This document shows, one piece after another, positions 42,741 through 51,511 of a stretch of 64,000 nucleotides of DNA. The notes under the pieces were generated by a model that saw only the letters and a list, made by a program, of their open reading frames with translations, was not told where the DNA came from and made no database searches. A program made the position numbers and the translations under genes. The DNA is from Paenibacillus sp. GP183 (GTDB taxonomy: Bacteria > Bacillota > Bacilli > Paenibacillales > NBRC-103111): positions 1,488,001 through 1,552,000 of the forward strand of contig NZ_FNSW01000001.1 in NCBI RefSeq assembly GCF_900104695.1. Reading direction: 5' to 3'. Within the stretch, counting starts at the first letter, position 1. Each line of letters starts with the position of its first letter.

Positions 42741-43190
42741 TTATTTTTTGCCTTTTAAACCGTCAAGCTCCTTGATCATTTTACCCAATACGCCATTAAC
42801 GAACTTGCCCGATTCTTCCGTTCCAAAATGCTTTGACAGCTCGATCGCTTCATTCACAACAACCTTCGGCGGCACGTCGTCCCTGTATACCATCTCATAA
42901 ACGGCAAGTCGCAGCACTTCACGATCTATCCTGGAAAGCCTGTCCATTTGCCAGCCCTTCAAATATTCCTCGAGCAGGATATCAATCTCTTTTTTATGAG
43001 TAAAGGTACCTTCGACCAGCTCGACAATGTAGTCCGGCGACAATTTTTCATCGGCTACTTCCAGCTCCGACTCGTTATCGTTCTCCGCCTCCTCAATGAC
43101 GCTTGTGACCGCATCCATGGGTGACACATGGTTCATTTCAATTTGGTAGAGGCTTTGTAAGGCAATTTCCCTTGCTACCCTTCGTTTCAT
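42741..43190 (-). CDS. nusB: NusB transcription antitermination factor
   Basis: 149 residues beginning MKRRVAREIALQSLYQIEMN, with WQMDRLSRIDREVLRLAVYE and VVNEAIELSKHFGTEESGKF, the typical NusB helical core. It forms the NusB/S10 complex for rRNA antitermination. The linker after residue 30 is acidic (EEAENDNESELE). Confidence 0.97.
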   Translation of the reverse strand: MKRRVAREIALQSLYQIEMNHVSPMDAVTSVIEEAENDNESELEVADEKLSPDYIVELVEGTFTHKKEIDILLEEYLKGWQMDRLSRIDREVLRLAVYEMVYRDDVPPKVVVNEAIELSKHFGTEESGKFVNGVLGKMIKELDGLKGKK

Positions 43191-43276
43191 TTCATGAATT
43201 CCAACTTTCGTTTTCTTATAGTATATGTCATTAGGTATTTATTCCAAACAACTTATCTTTTCTTATCAAACAAAAA

Positions 43277-43303
43277 AATCCATGGAAGAACCAGGGATTT
43301 CAG
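43277..43303 (-). terminator. Terminator downstream of the DUF2273 gene
   Basis: AAATCC.TGG/CCA.GGATTT hairpin with a T-run (TTTTTTT) on the minus strand, between the DUF2273 gene and nusB. Confidence 0.7.
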
Positions 43304-43311
43304 CGGATCCA

Positions 43312-43527
43312 TCACCATTTTTGCGTCAGATAACGCCAAATGTCCTCAAGGCTGGGGAATCGTTCTTTACGGTCCAGCATGCCGCCGATATAGCATCCCA
43401 CTGTGACAATAAAAGCAAAAATCAACATGTCCCAAAAGCCGAAAAACAAATAGATAAATCCCAAAAACAAGCCTGCTCCCGCTCCGATGACCTTCCCTTT
43501 ATGCTGCTTCCACACTTCATTCCACAT
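43312..43527 (-). CDS. DUF2273 small membrane protein
   Basis: About 71 residues from the ATG at 43527, with AGAGGTG 9 nt upstream (a GTG at 43539 is the alternative). MWNEVWKQHKGKVIGAGAGL is followed by two membrane segments and DRKERFPSLED. DUF2273 proteins accompany Asp23/AmaP in Firmicutes. It follows amaP by a short gap, so the three probably form an envelope-stress unit. Confidence 0.88.
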   Translation of the reverse strand: MWNEVWKQHKGKVIGAGAGLFLGFIYLFFGFWDMLIFAFIVTVGCYIGGMLDRKERFPSLEDIWRYLTQKW

Positions 43528-43541
43528 AGACTCGCTCACCT

Positions 43542-44102
43542 CTATTCGACACGGCTTTTAAAGGTTGGAGAAGACTGTACGATGTTGGCTACAAATACCG
43601 TTACCGAAGCAACCGGAATGCCTGTAATGTCCTCAATATAACGTTTTACGCCGTTTTGCATCTCTTCGGTCAACTCAGGTATCGAGTGGTCTCCATCCAC
43701 AATCGTACGTAGGGTGATTTCCAAGCCTGTTGAGTTGATCTTTACTCTGGCTCGAAGATCTTTAACTCCGCGTGTGCGCCCGGCAGCCTTTAATGCAAGA
43801 TTCTCAACCGTTTCTATGGAAATTCGAATATCGCCAAATTCGCTTCGTTGATCAATAGAAGGGGCTTGAGTACGCCCCCGGCGAATGGATATGTACAAAA
43901 AACGCAAGCTGATCAGCAAAATAATCAAGGTCAGCGCTATAGTTGTATAAGCGGGGCCTTTGTCTGTGTAAATGTTGTCGACCGCTTGCTTTGCAATTGA
44001 CATCGGAATCCAATTCCAGGCAGCAGACAACACGATCCACGACACTATGAAAACAACAAGGCTGTACAGGAAAAGCAGCAGCTTATCGACTATTCTAACC
44101 AC
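43542..44102 (-). CDS. amaP: AmaP, alkaline-shock membrane anchor protein
   Basis: 186 residues, GTG start at 44100-44102 after GAAAGGGG. Two N-terminal membrane segments (LFLYSLVVFIVSWIVLSA and IALTLIILLISLRFLYI) followed by an Asp23-like domain (ISIETVENLALKAAGRTRGV). AmaP tethers Asp23 to the membrane in staphylococci. Confidence 0.9.
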   Translation of the reverse strand: MVRIVDKLLLFLYSLVVFIVSWIVLSAAWNWIPMSIAKQAVDNIYTDKGPAYTTIALTLIILLISLRFLYISIRRGRTQAPSIDQRSEFGDIRISIETVENLALKAAGRTRGVKDLRARVKINSTGLEITLRTIVDGDHSIPELTEEMQNGVKRYIEDITGIPVASVTVFVANIVQSSPTFKSRVE

Positions 44103-44130
44103 GAAAGCTTGTCCCCTTTCTATATTGGCT

Positions 44131-44160
44131 GAAACCCCCTGCTAACCTGTAGGGGGTTTC
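44131..44160. terminator. Hairpin between asp23 and amaP genes
   Basis: GAAACCCCCT/AGGGGGTTTC, a perfect 10-bp stem. Only modest T-runs; it may attenuate transcription from asp23 into amaP. Confidence 0.6.
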
Positions 44161-44178
44161 AATTTGTTTGAAAGCTAT

Positions 44179-44586
44179 TTATTTGACCCTCAGCACTATT
44201 GTTTCATCTTCCACTGGTTTCTCGTTGTTGAAATGAACATCGTGGACGTGTACATTCACTTCCACCACATTCAGCCCCGTCATCGATTCAATCGCATTTT
44301 TCACATTTTGCTGAATGCTGTTCGCCACTTCCGGGATGCGGTTCCCATATTGAATAATAATGGAAACATCAATAGCTGCTTCCCTTTGGCCGACTTCCAC
44401 TTTAACACCTTTGGAGAGATTCTTGCGTCCCAACAGCTCGGCAATACCTCCGGCAAATCCACCGCTCATTCCGGCTACACCCTGTACTTCTAAAGTTGCA
44501 AGTCCGGCAATGACTTCGATCACTTCGGGTGCAATCTGGATGCTTCCCATGTCCGTTTTGACATAATCGGGAGCGATTGTGTTCAT
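44179..44586 (-). CDS. yqhY: Asp23/YqhY-family alkaline shock protein
   Basis: 135 residues, ATG after AGGAGG. IQIAPEVIEVIAGLATLEVQ and the following GVAGMSGGFAGGIAELLGRK are the family hallmarks, with AIDVSIIIQYGNRIPEVANSIQQ later. Asp23-type proteins line the membrane and affect lipid synthesis; in Bacillus yqhY is next to accBC, as here. Confidence 0.94.
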   Translation of the reverse strand: MNTIAPDYVKTDMGSIQIAPEVIEVIAGLATLEVQGVAGMSGGFAGGIAELLGRKNLSKGVKVEVGQREAAIDVSIIIQYGNRIPEVANSIQQNVKNAIESMTGLNVVEVNVHVHDVHFNNEKPVEDETIVLRVK

Positions 44587-44600
44587 TGGTTTCCTCCTAA

Positions 44601-44720
44601 GAGTTTTGCCTTGGCAAAACTAACATCGTAAGCATCATCTTTTGAGCTTTGCTTTAGCAAAGCTAACTTCGTAAGCATCTTCTTTTGAGTTTTGCCTTGG
44701 CAAAACTGACTTCGTAAGCT
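44601..44720. repeat. Three tandem palindromic repeats upstream of asp23
   Basis: About 42-bp units starting at 44601, 44644 and 44687, each a hairpin followed by (A/C)TTCGTAAGC or CATCGTAAGC. Copies one and three have AGTTTTGC/GCAAAACT arms; copy two has AGCTTTGC/GCAAAGCT, a compensated pair. A fourth copy is at 47621-47655. Confidence 0.75.
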
Positions 44721-44772
44721 TCAACTTTTACTTCAACTATACCATCACGCCCAATAGTTGACAAATACTTGT

Positions 44773-46131
44773 CTATGATTCGGGATCGTTAATATCATGC
44801 TCCTCCAGAAACTTGATATCATGGTCACCGGAAATAAATTTCTTGTGCTCAAGCAGCTTCAAATGGAACGGAATGGTCGTATAAACGCCTTCTACGGCAA
44901 ACTCGCTTAATGCTCTTTTCATTCTATTTATGGCTTCTTCTCTGGTATGGCCCCAAACGATCAGCTTGGCAATCATAGAATCATAGTGCGGCGGAATCGT
45001 ATAACCCTGATAGGCGGCGCTGTCAATTCTTACACCAAAGCCTCCCGGAGGCAAGTAAAAAGTAATCTGCCCGGCGGATGGCATGAAATTCTTATCCGGA
45101 TCCTCCGCATTTACGCGGCATTCAATGGCCCAACCGTTAATTTGAATATCTTCCTGGGTAAATGAAAGCGGATCTCCCTCGGCGACACGTATCATCTCTT
45201 TAATGAGATCAACTCCGGTGATCATCTCCGTTACCGGGTGCTCAACCTGGATTCTTGTATTCATTTCCATAAAATAAAATTGGCCGTCCTGGCCAAGTAA
45301 GAACTCCAATGTGCCTGCGCCGGAATAATTCACGGCTTGAGCCGCGCGTACGGCAGCTTCTCCCATGGCCTTGCGTGTGTCCGGGCTTAAAATCGGACAA
45401 GGAGCTTCTTCTATTAGCTTTTGTCTGCGGCGCTGAACCGAGCAATCGCGTTCTCCCAAATGAACCACATTGCCATGCTTATCGGCAATAATTTGAATTT
45501 CCACATGCTTCATGCCTGTCAAATATTTCTCCAGATAAACACCTGAATTGCCAAATGCATTTTGCGCTTCCTGCTGTGCGTTAGTAATTTGCTGAACCAG
45601 CATTTCCTCATTGTCTGCGATACGGATGCCCTTGCCCCCGCCGCCGGCAGTTGCTTTGATAATAACCGGATAGCCGATATCCCTGCCGATGATGATTGCA
45701 TCTTCAACCGTCTCGACCAGACCGTCAGAGCCTGGAATAATCGGAACGTTGGCATTTTTCATCGTTTGCTTGGCCACGGATTTATCACCCATACGGCTGA
45801 TGGCATCCGGGGACGGCCCGATAAATGTAATGTTGCAGCTTTCACAAATCTCTGCGAAATCTGCATTTTCAGCCAAAAATCCATAACCGGGATGAATCGC
45901 ATCGGATTCCGTTAATGTGGCTACGCTCATTAGATTGGTAAAATTCAAATAACTGTCTTTGGAAGCCGTCGGACCAATGCAATAAGCTTCATCTGCCAAT
46001 CGTACATGCAGCGCATTGCGATCCGCTTCCGAATAAACGGCAACCGTATATATACCGAGCTCTTTGCAGGCGCGGATAATGCGAACCGCGATTTCTCCGC
46101 GGTTGGCGATAAGAACCTTCTGGAATTTCAT
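44773..46131 (-). CDS. accC: Acetyl-CoA carboxylase biotin carboxylase subunit
   Basis: 452 residues, ATG after GGGAGGA. ATP-grasp features IIKATAGGGGKGIRIADNEE, biotin carboxylase signature GTLEFLLGQDGQFYFMEMNTRIQVEHPVTE (Glu, Asn, Arg active site). It carboxylates biotin on AccB for fatty acid synthesis. Same operon as accB upstream (76-bp gap). Confidence 0.98.
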   Translation of the reverse strand: MKFQKVLIANRGEIAVRIIRACKELGIYTVAVYSEADRNALHVRLADEAYCIGPTASKDSYLNFTNLMSVATLTESDAIHPGYGFLAENADFAEICESCNITFIGPSPDAISRMGDKSVAKQTMKNANVPIIPGSDGLVETVEDAIIIGRDIGYPVIIKATAGGGGKGIRIADNEEMLVQQITNAQQEAQNAFGNSGVYLEKYLTGMKHVEIQIIADKHGNVVHLGERDCSVQRRRQKLIEEAPCPILSPDTRKAMGEAAVRAAQAVNYSGAGTLEFLLGQDGQFYFMEMNTRIQVEHPVTEMITGVDLIKEMIRVAEGDPLSFTQEDIQINGWAIECRVNAEDPDKNFMPSAGQITFYLPPGGFGVRIDSAAYQGYTIPPHYDSMIAKLIVWGHTREEAINRMKRALSEFAVEGVYTTIPFHLKLLEHKKFISGDHDIKFLEEHDINDPES

Positions 46132-46207
46132 GATTTTCCTCCCAAGGAAAAACGGCTACGCCGTCCAAATGACGAACGCGTTTATCAAGGTTGATGCGAA
46201 TGCATTC

Positions 46208-46684
46208 TTACTCTGGCTTTACCAAGAATAAAGGCTGTCCATATTCGACAAGCTGGCCGTTTTCAACCAATATTTCAACGATTTCGCCGTTTACTTCGGC
46301 TTCGATTTCATTCATCAGCTTCATAGCTTCAATAATGCATACAGCTGTTTTAACGCCAACTTTGGCGCCAACGCTGACAAAAGGGGCAGAACCTGGAGAA
46401 GAAGATTGATAAAAAGTGCCGACCATCGGCGAGACAATGGTATGTAGGGTACTGTTCATTTCCTTTGCAGCATTGCTGCTGTTCATTGGGGCTTGCGGCT
46501 GATTAACAGCTGTTGGATATGCCTGTGAGTAAGCATGCTGCGGCGCTGTATTCACAAACAGGGACTCCGTTTTATTAGGCTTGCGAATCAGCAGGCGGGA
46601 ACCTTCATTTTCGATCTCAAGCTCTTGTAAAGAAGACTGATCGACCAGCTTGATCAACTCTTTGATTTCACTCATTTTAAACAT
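46208..46684 (-). CDS. accB: Biotin carboxyl carrier protein
   Basis: 158 residues, ATG after GAGGAGTGA. N-terminal helical part, Pro/Ala/Asn-rich linker ([18 protein letters not shown]), then the lipoyl-like domain with biotinylation motif [10 protein letters not shown]. It shuttles biotin between AccC and the transferase. Confidence 0.97.
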   Translation of the reverse strand: MFKMSEIKELIKLVDQSSLQELEIENEGSRLLIRKPNKTESLFVNTAPQHAYSQAYPTAVNQPQAPMNSSNAAKEMNSTLHTIVSPMVGTFYQSSSPGSAPFVSVGAKVGVKTAVCIIEAMKLMNEIEAEVNGEIVEILVENGQLVEYGQPLFLVKPE

Positions 46685-46768
46685 TCAAGTCACTCCTCAA
46701 AAGTTGGTGAACCTGGTGGCGGATAGCACATGTGCAACGTTAGTATTATAACCATAATCGCTGGAAAT

Positions 46769-46798
46769 GGAAAGAGTCCAGTTTGACCGGACTCTTTC
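46769..46798 (-). terminator. spoIIIA operon terminator
   Basis: GAAAGAGTCC.GTC/TGGACTCTTTC hairpin just downstream of spoIIIAH, before accB. The T-run is moderate. Confidence 0.7.
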
Positions 46799-46832
46799 CT
46801 CCTTAAATGAAGTTTTTTGCTATACCGGCGGG

Positions 46833-47603
46833 TCAAGGCTGAATATATTGAATTTTGATATTCTCAGGTGCTGCCCCCAGTTCCTTAATGACCATATCAA
46901 CAATAGAGACGCCTTGGCTCTTCTCCAGCTTTTGGCTTTGTACAGTGACCTTCCAGCCTTTGCCCTCTTGGGAAATCACCGCCTGCGGATAGTCCTTCAG
47001 CAGCATCTCCTCCAAATTATCGATTTTTTCCTGTTGACCTGAAATGAGCTGCAAATCGTTCTGAGCTTTGACCACAGCATCGGCCTTTTGTTTAGGATCG
47101 GTAATGGTCGTCATCAGCTGCTCGGTTTTCTTCTGCAGCTCTTCGTGATTTTTCATCTGCTGTGTGGTAAAGTAATCGCTCGCTGAGGCCGCTTGCGCTT
47201 GAGTTTCTGCTACTTTTTGCAGCACTTTGGCATCCGTATTGGCATTGGCAGTCGCTTGATCTGCGCCTTTCGCTGCAGAAGACGTTTTACTTGCATCCGT
47301 GCCTGCTGCAGATTTTGAAGCATCAGGGCTTGTTGTAGATTTTGCGGTATTTGGGCTTGTTGTAGATTTAGCGGTATTTGGGCTTGTTGTAGATTTAGCA
47401 GCATCTGAATTCGTTGCGGAAGTGCCGGCAGCCGGATTGTCGATTTGACTCATGTCAATTTTGACATCCTGCGGTTTCCCGGTTGTGTCTACAGTTGCAA
47501 CATTCAGCTTGTTCACATCTTCGGTAAATAAATAATATGCGGATAATACCACCATCAAGCTGAGCATGGAAACTAGCCAAATCGTTTGTCTTTTTGCGTT
47601 CAT
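46833..47603 (-). CDS. spoIIIAH: SpoIIIAH, forespore-mother cell channel ring protein
   Basis: 256 residues, ATG after AAGGAGG. Membrane anchor TIWLVSMLSLMVVLSAYYLF, a variable linker with three near-identical ANTAKSTTSP-type repeats (about residues 65-95), then the ring-building domain (QKVAETQAQAASASDYFTTQ..., ending SIVDMVIKELGAAPENIKIQ). It docks with forespore SpoIIQ. Last gene of the operon; the linker repeats are DNA-level tandem copies. Confidence 0.96.
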   Translation of the reverse strand: MNAKRQTIWLVSMLSLMVVLSAYYLFTEDVNKLNVATVDTTGKPQDVKIDMSQIDNPAAGTSATNSDAAKSTTSPNTAKSTTSPNTAKSTTSPDASKSAAGTDASKTSSAAKGADQATANANTDAKVLQKVAETQAQAASASDYFTTQQMKNHEELQKKTEQLMTTITDPKQKADAVVKAQNDLQLISGQQEKIDNLEEMLLKDYPQAVISQEGKGWKVTVQSQKLEKSQGVSIVDMVIKELGAAPENIKIQYIQP

Positions 47604-47620
47604 ATCAATCTTCCTCCTTA

Positions 47621-47655
47621 GAGTTTTGTTTTAGCAAAACTGGCATCGTAAGCAT
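47621..47655. repeat. Fourth copy of the AGTTTTGC palindrome repeat
   Basis: GAGTTTTGTTTTAGCAAAAC followed by TGGCATCGTAAGCAT, matching the tandem units at 44601-44720. It lies between spoIIIAH and spoIIIAG, where it adds an RNA hairpin within the operon. Confidence 0.7.
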
Positions 47656-47675
47656 AATCCTTAAGGTTTCGTCTG

Positions 47676-48314
47676 TTATCCAGTCTTTCTTGGCAAAATG
47701 GAAATACGGTGCGAGGGAATATCCAGTCCGCGTTCAACAGCTTCCGAGATCATTTTCTTCACAGTTACATTTTCTGCGCCCTTGGCTACAACTATGACTC
47801 CCCTGATTTTCGGTTTGATTACTTTTAGCACGAGGGGCTGTTGATTGCCTGAAACCTGATAGAGCACCACCTCGCCGCTTCGGGACACCTCGGAAATATT
47901 GCGGGTGGCCCCTTTATCATCTCTCTCGGTAGTCACTTGCGAGCTGTCTTTGTAATTTTTGTCCACAGTCTTCTCCTCCGTAGACTCAATATTGACCCAC
48001 ACCTCAACATCCCCTACACCCACTATTTTTTGTAAAATTTCCTTCAGTTGGGATTGAAAAGCTGCCTCATAGTCATGAAAAGGAGACTTTTCACTTGCCG
48101 AACCTCCAAGAAAGGTTTCTTTGCTGGCCGGATTCGGAGATGCGCGAGCAGCGTTTAGGGGATCCACGTGTTTCACTGTTAAAAATGAATTCATAATCAT
48201 TAGCGCAGCCCCGAACAGTCCAATCAGAATCAACCACATCACGCTGTTCGTACGCTTGGTTCCCCCTGGTCCCCCGCCGAGTCTTTGCTCCAGCCATTGG
48301 AACCATTTCCCCAT
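47676..48314 (-). CDS. spoIIIAG: SpoIIIAG, channel ring protein
   Basis: 212 residues from the ATG at 48312-48314, preceded by GGGGAGGTG. Membrane segment WLILIGLFGAALMIMNSFL, then the ring domain with YQVSGNQQPLVLKVIKPKIRG and GVIVVAKGAENVTVKKMISEAVERGL. It builds the large ring of the SpoIIIA-SpoIIQ complex in the mother cell membrane. Confidence 0.96.
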   Translation of the reverse strand: MGKWFQWLEQRLGGGPGGTKRTNSVMWLILIGLFGAALMIMNSFLTVKHVDPLNAARASPNPASKETFLGGSASEKSPFHDYEAAFQSQLKEILQKIVGVGDVEVWVNIESTEEKTVDKNYKDSSQVTTERDDKGATRNISEVSRSGEVVLYQVSGNQQPLVLKVIKPKIRGVIVVAKGAENVTVKKMISEAVERGLDIPSHRISILPRKTG

Positions 48315-48364
48315 TTTGCTCACCTCCCCTTTCAATCCATTCTGCTTGGTTTGATCTTAAGAAG

Positions 48365-49081
48365 TTACCCAATGTGAACCGCTATCCGAGCTTTTGGCAC
48401 CAGCCAATCACGGGATAGGCTGTCAATCAGCTTGCTCTTTTCATGATCCCAGGATGAAGCTGTATCCGATGATGGACTCATTCCCGGAGAGGTTGAAGCA
48501 GCTTTATCAGCAAAAATGTTAATCCGAACGGGCTGCATGGTTTGAACAGGTGCTATTGCTGCAAGGGTACGATCAGCCTGTCTCTTAACTTCACTGGCTT
48601 TCGCCTTTATTTCATGAAGGGAAACCTGTATATCCGTTATGGACGGCTTCCCGTTATTGTCGATCTTGGTCAATACTTGAACCTGATCCACTTGCAGCTC
48701 CGTTTGCTTCTGCAGGTCCGCTGTGATCGCATCCGCAATTTGCTTTTGGAGAAGCTCCTGTGATTGCTGCACATTTATGGCCTTCAGCTTATTTGCCTCC
48801 TGTGTGATAGCTTCCAATGAAGCTAAACCTCCATGCTGCCCGCTTGATTCCTTGCGGTCCATAATGCTTTGCTTTTGCATGGCAGCCGTCAGCATATCAT
48901 CGATACTCCCTTTATGCTGGAACAATTGTAAAATAGGAGTAAGCAACGTGAGCAAAATGAACAAGCTCATCACCGTCTTGACGTACCTTTGCATCTTATT
49001 ATTTGGAAGCAAGAGATCAACAAAGCTCGCTAACAAAATGGCCATAATGATCGTTTTCAACCATCCGCCAAGCCAATCCAT
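48365..49081 (-). CDS. spoIIIAF: SpoIIIAF
   Basis: 238 residues, ATG after GAGGAGG. Two N-terminal membrane segments (TIIMAILLASFVDLLLP and VMSLFILLTLLTPIL) and a soluble ring-like domain (VQVLTKIDNNGKPSITDIQV). Typical SpoIIIAF arrangement between AE and AG. Confidence 0.94.
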   Translation of the reverse strand: MDWLGGWLKTIIMAILLASFVDLLLPNNKMQRYVKTVMSLFILLTLLTPILQLFQHKGSIDDMLTAAMQKQSIMDRKESSGQHGGLASLEAITQEANKLKAINVQQSQELLQKQIADAITADLQKQTELQVDQVQVLTKIDNNGKPSITDIQVSLHEIKAKASEVKRQADRTLAAIAPVQTMQPVRINIFADKAASTSPGMSPSSDTASSWDHEKSKLIDSLSRDWLVPKARIAVHIG

Positions 49082-49127
49082 AGTCGCTGCCTCCTCGCGT
49101 CATGATGAGAGTAACTCCAACCGGCAG

Positions 49128-50324
49128 CTAGCGTACCATCACCGAAACATTGCTCACTGTGATCATGATCGTGATAGCCAGAAAGAACATTAGTCCAACC
49201 GCAGCCAAAGCTGCAAACACATAAATCATGTTCTTGCCAATCGTTTGCAAGCAAGCGATGATCGGATTGTCTCCCAAAGGCTGGATGATGGCAGCCGATA
49301 GATTATAGATGAAAGCCAACGTCAAAATTTTGATGGCTGGAAAGGCGCACAGCAGCATAATGATGGCGACACCGGTTAAGCCTATCGCGTTTTTAACAAG
49401 CAGCGATGCACCAATGACCGTTTCCGAAGCATCGGAAAAAAGACGGCCTACCACGGGAACAAAATTGCCTGTGATGTACTTGGCGGTGCGGAGCGTTACT
49501 CCGTCGGTGATGGCGCCTGCTCCTCCCTGAATGGAAATCACGGCGAGAAATACCGTTACGAAAACACCAAGCAGGCCTATACTGATTGTGCGCAGCAAGT
49601 TAGCCAGCTGAGTCACTTTGTATTTGTCGCTAATGGAGCTGACAATGTGCAGAACCGTCGAGAAAAATAAAAGCGGGAATACGAATATATAAATAGCTGT
49701 CCCCACGGAGTTAACCATGAACACGATAAGCGGATGAAGGATGGCAACCGAAGTCAGATTCCCCATGGATGCAAGCAAGGTCAAGAGCAGCGGAACCACA
49801 GCCAGCATAAAATCGATCATGGAGGTAATTGCGCCTTTTGCATATCCGATTGCAACACTGAAGCTGTTGATGGCAAGAATGATCATAACCAGATAGGCGA
49901 TGGAATAGCCCAACTTGCTCACCGTATTCTTTTCAAATGAGCTTTGTAAGGTTTCGAGAATCATACTGAACACCGTCAGAAGCACGATGGAGGCCAGCAG
50001 CTTGCCATTCACCAGCAGCTCATGGAAAAAATAATTGAGAATGCCTTTAAACATACTGGAAATGCTGAAGCCTTTCGTACCGAGCAGCAGCTCCATAAAG
50101 CTGGGCGTCTTGTTTTCCGGAAAATAACCGCCATACTCGTTCATCAATTTATCCCAATACTGGGAAACCTGATCGGTCTTTAAATGCTCGGCTTGCGCTT
50201 TAATGATTGCTTCTGCCGGAGTTTCCGCTTGCAGGGTGCCGCTTAAACCTAACCAAAGTCCAAAAATTAGCAGCAAGGTCGGCAAAGGTTTCCACGAAAA
50301 CAGGTGCGAATAGGGCTTGATCAA
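49128..50324 (-). CDS. spoIIIAE: SpoIIIAE, multi-spanning channel component
   Basis: About 398 residues from the TTG at 50322-50324, with AAGGAG overlapping the spoIIIAD stop region; the longer open frame overlaps spoIIIAD and is not used. Signal-like N-terminus and at least six membrane segments (for example LLASIVLLTVFSMILETLQS and PLIVFMVNSVGTAIYIFVFP). Essential for forespore sigma-G activity in Bacillus. Confidence 0.94.
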   Translation of the reverse strand: MIKPYSHLFSWKPLPTLLLIFGLWLGLSGTLQAETPAEAIIKAQAEHLKTDQVSQYWDKLMNEYGGYFPENKTPSFMELLLGTKGFSISSMFKGILNYFFHELLVNGKLLASIVLLTVFSMILETLQSSFEKNTVSKLGYSIAYLVMIILAINSFSVAIGYAKGAITSMIDFMLAVVPLLLTLLASMGNLTSVAILHPLIVFMVNSVGTAIYIFVFPLLFFSTVLHIVSSISDKYKVTQLANLLRTISIGLLGVFVTVFLAVISIQGGAGAITDGVTLRTAKYITGNFVPVVGRLFSDASETVIGASLLVKNAIGLTGVAIIMLLCAFPAIKILTLAFIYNLSAAIIQPLGDNPIIACLQTIGKNMIYVFAALAAVGLMFFLAITIMITVSNVSVMVR

Positions 50325-50337
50325 CAGATTCAGCTCC

Positions 50338-50727
50338 TTAAGCCGGAAGCAGCTTGACAACCGTCTCAATAATGACACTTATAATGGGAATGGCCATCAC
50401 CATGATCAGAATTTTGCCGGTCAGCTCAATTTTGGAAGCGACGGATTCCTGTCCGGCATCACGAACGATTTGGGCGCCAAATTCAGCGATATACGCGACA
50501 CCGATGATTTTGAGAATCGTTTTGAGAAATACCATATTGATGCCGGTTTTGGTCGCCAAATCCTCCAGGACTCGAATCACGGAAGAGATTCTGCCGATTA
50601 AAAAAAGAAAGATCACTATGCCAGTAAAGGTGGCCAGGAGAAAGGCGATTTCCGGCTTCTGCTCCTTGATGATCAAAGAAAGAATGGTGACGATCAGGCC
50701 TAGTCCGACAATTTGGATGATTTCCAT
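50338..50727 (-). CDS. spoIIIAD: SpoIIIAD
   Basis: 129 residues, ATG after AGGTGGG. Four membrane segments (IVGLGLIVTILSLII, FLLATFTGIVIFLFLIG, ILKIIGVAYIAEFGAQIV, IMVMAIPIISVIIETVV). Part of the mother-cell export apparatus. Confidence 0.94.
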   Translation of the reverse strand: MEIIQIVGLGLIVTILSLIIKEQKPEIAFLLATFTGIVIFLFLIGRISSVIRVLEDLATKTGINMVFLKTILKIIGVAYIAEFGAQIVRDAGQESVASKIELTGKILIMVMAIPIISVIIETVVKLLPA

Positions 50728-50757
50728 AAACCCACCTGCTTAAGAGCTGTTCAGCCC

Positions 50758-50961
50758 TTATTGGAATAGAAAAATGGTTTTGATTTCTTTAAACAATTGA
50801 TCGAGCATGCTGACCACCATAAAAAGCACGACCACAAAGCCAATCAGTGATACCCAGTGCGCCATATCCTCTTTACCCATTTGCTTGAGCACCGTGTGGA
50901 TCATTGCGATAATGATGCCGATGCCGGCGATCTGGAAAATGGCGTTTACATCTACGTTCAT
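50758..50961 (-). CDS. spoIIIAC: SpoIIIAC
   Basis: 67 residues from the ATG at 50961 (AGGTG 6 nt upstream). Two membrane segments (IFQIAGIGIIIAMIHTVLKQ, WVSLIGFVVVLFMVVSML). Usual length for the family. Confidence 0.94.
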   Translation of the reverse strand: MNVDVNAIFQIAGIGIIIAMIHTVLKQMGKEDMAHWVSLIGFVVVLFMVVSMLDQLFKEIKTIFLFQ

Positions 50962-50986
50962 TCCGGGCACCTCGCTTAGTTGACAA

Positions 50987-51505
50987 CTAATACATCAAGA
51001 TCACAATCAATCCCCCGATAAGCACCCCGAGGCTTTTCCACATTTTTTCGTACTTTCGCTGTTCCTCGCGAGCATCCACCTCTTCGGCTTGCAGTTGGCT
51101 TACGGCCAACCGCAAATGCTTGACCTGATCGCTTCGATCGCTCATTCCGAGCACATGTCCAAGCTGCAGCATCACCTCTTGCTCCGGAAGCTTCATCGAT
51201 GTTCTTTTCCACGTCTCCTGAACCTCCTGCTGCCAAATCTCGCGTGTTGACATGCCTGATGAGCCTGTCAGCTGTTCTGATGTTTTGCGATAGAGACCAG
51301 CCAAGGGTTCAACAGTTTGTTTGGCAAGTGAGGCCAGCAGCTCCGGCAAGGGTGTAAGTGCATACGTCATCTCCGTCTCCATACGTTGGAGCGCGCCGAT
51401 CAGGCCGCGGATCTGCTTGGGGCGTCTGGCATAATGAAGGGCTTGGAGAAAGCCGAAGAGAGATGCTGCGATGATGATACAAACGGCTCCGATAAATTTA
51501 AGCAT
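50987..51505 (-). CDS. spoIIIAB: SpoIIIAB
   Basis: 172 residues. N-terminal hydrophobic segment, cytoplasmic helical domain (RRPKQIRGLIGALQRMETEM), C-terminal hydrophobic segment LGVLIGGLIVILMY. Structurally related to type II secretion GspF. The start lies 6 bp after the spoIIIAA stop. Confidence 0.95.
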   Translation of the reverse strand: MLKFIGAVCIIIAASLFGFLQALHYARRPKQIRGLIGALQRMETEMTYALTPLPELLASLAKQTVEPLAGLYRKTSEQLTGSSGMSTREIWQQEVQETWKRTSMKLPEQEVMLQLGHVLGMSDRSDQVKHLRLAVSQLQAEEVDAREEQRKYEKMWKSLGVLIGGLIVILMY

Positions 51506-51511
51506 ATCGAG

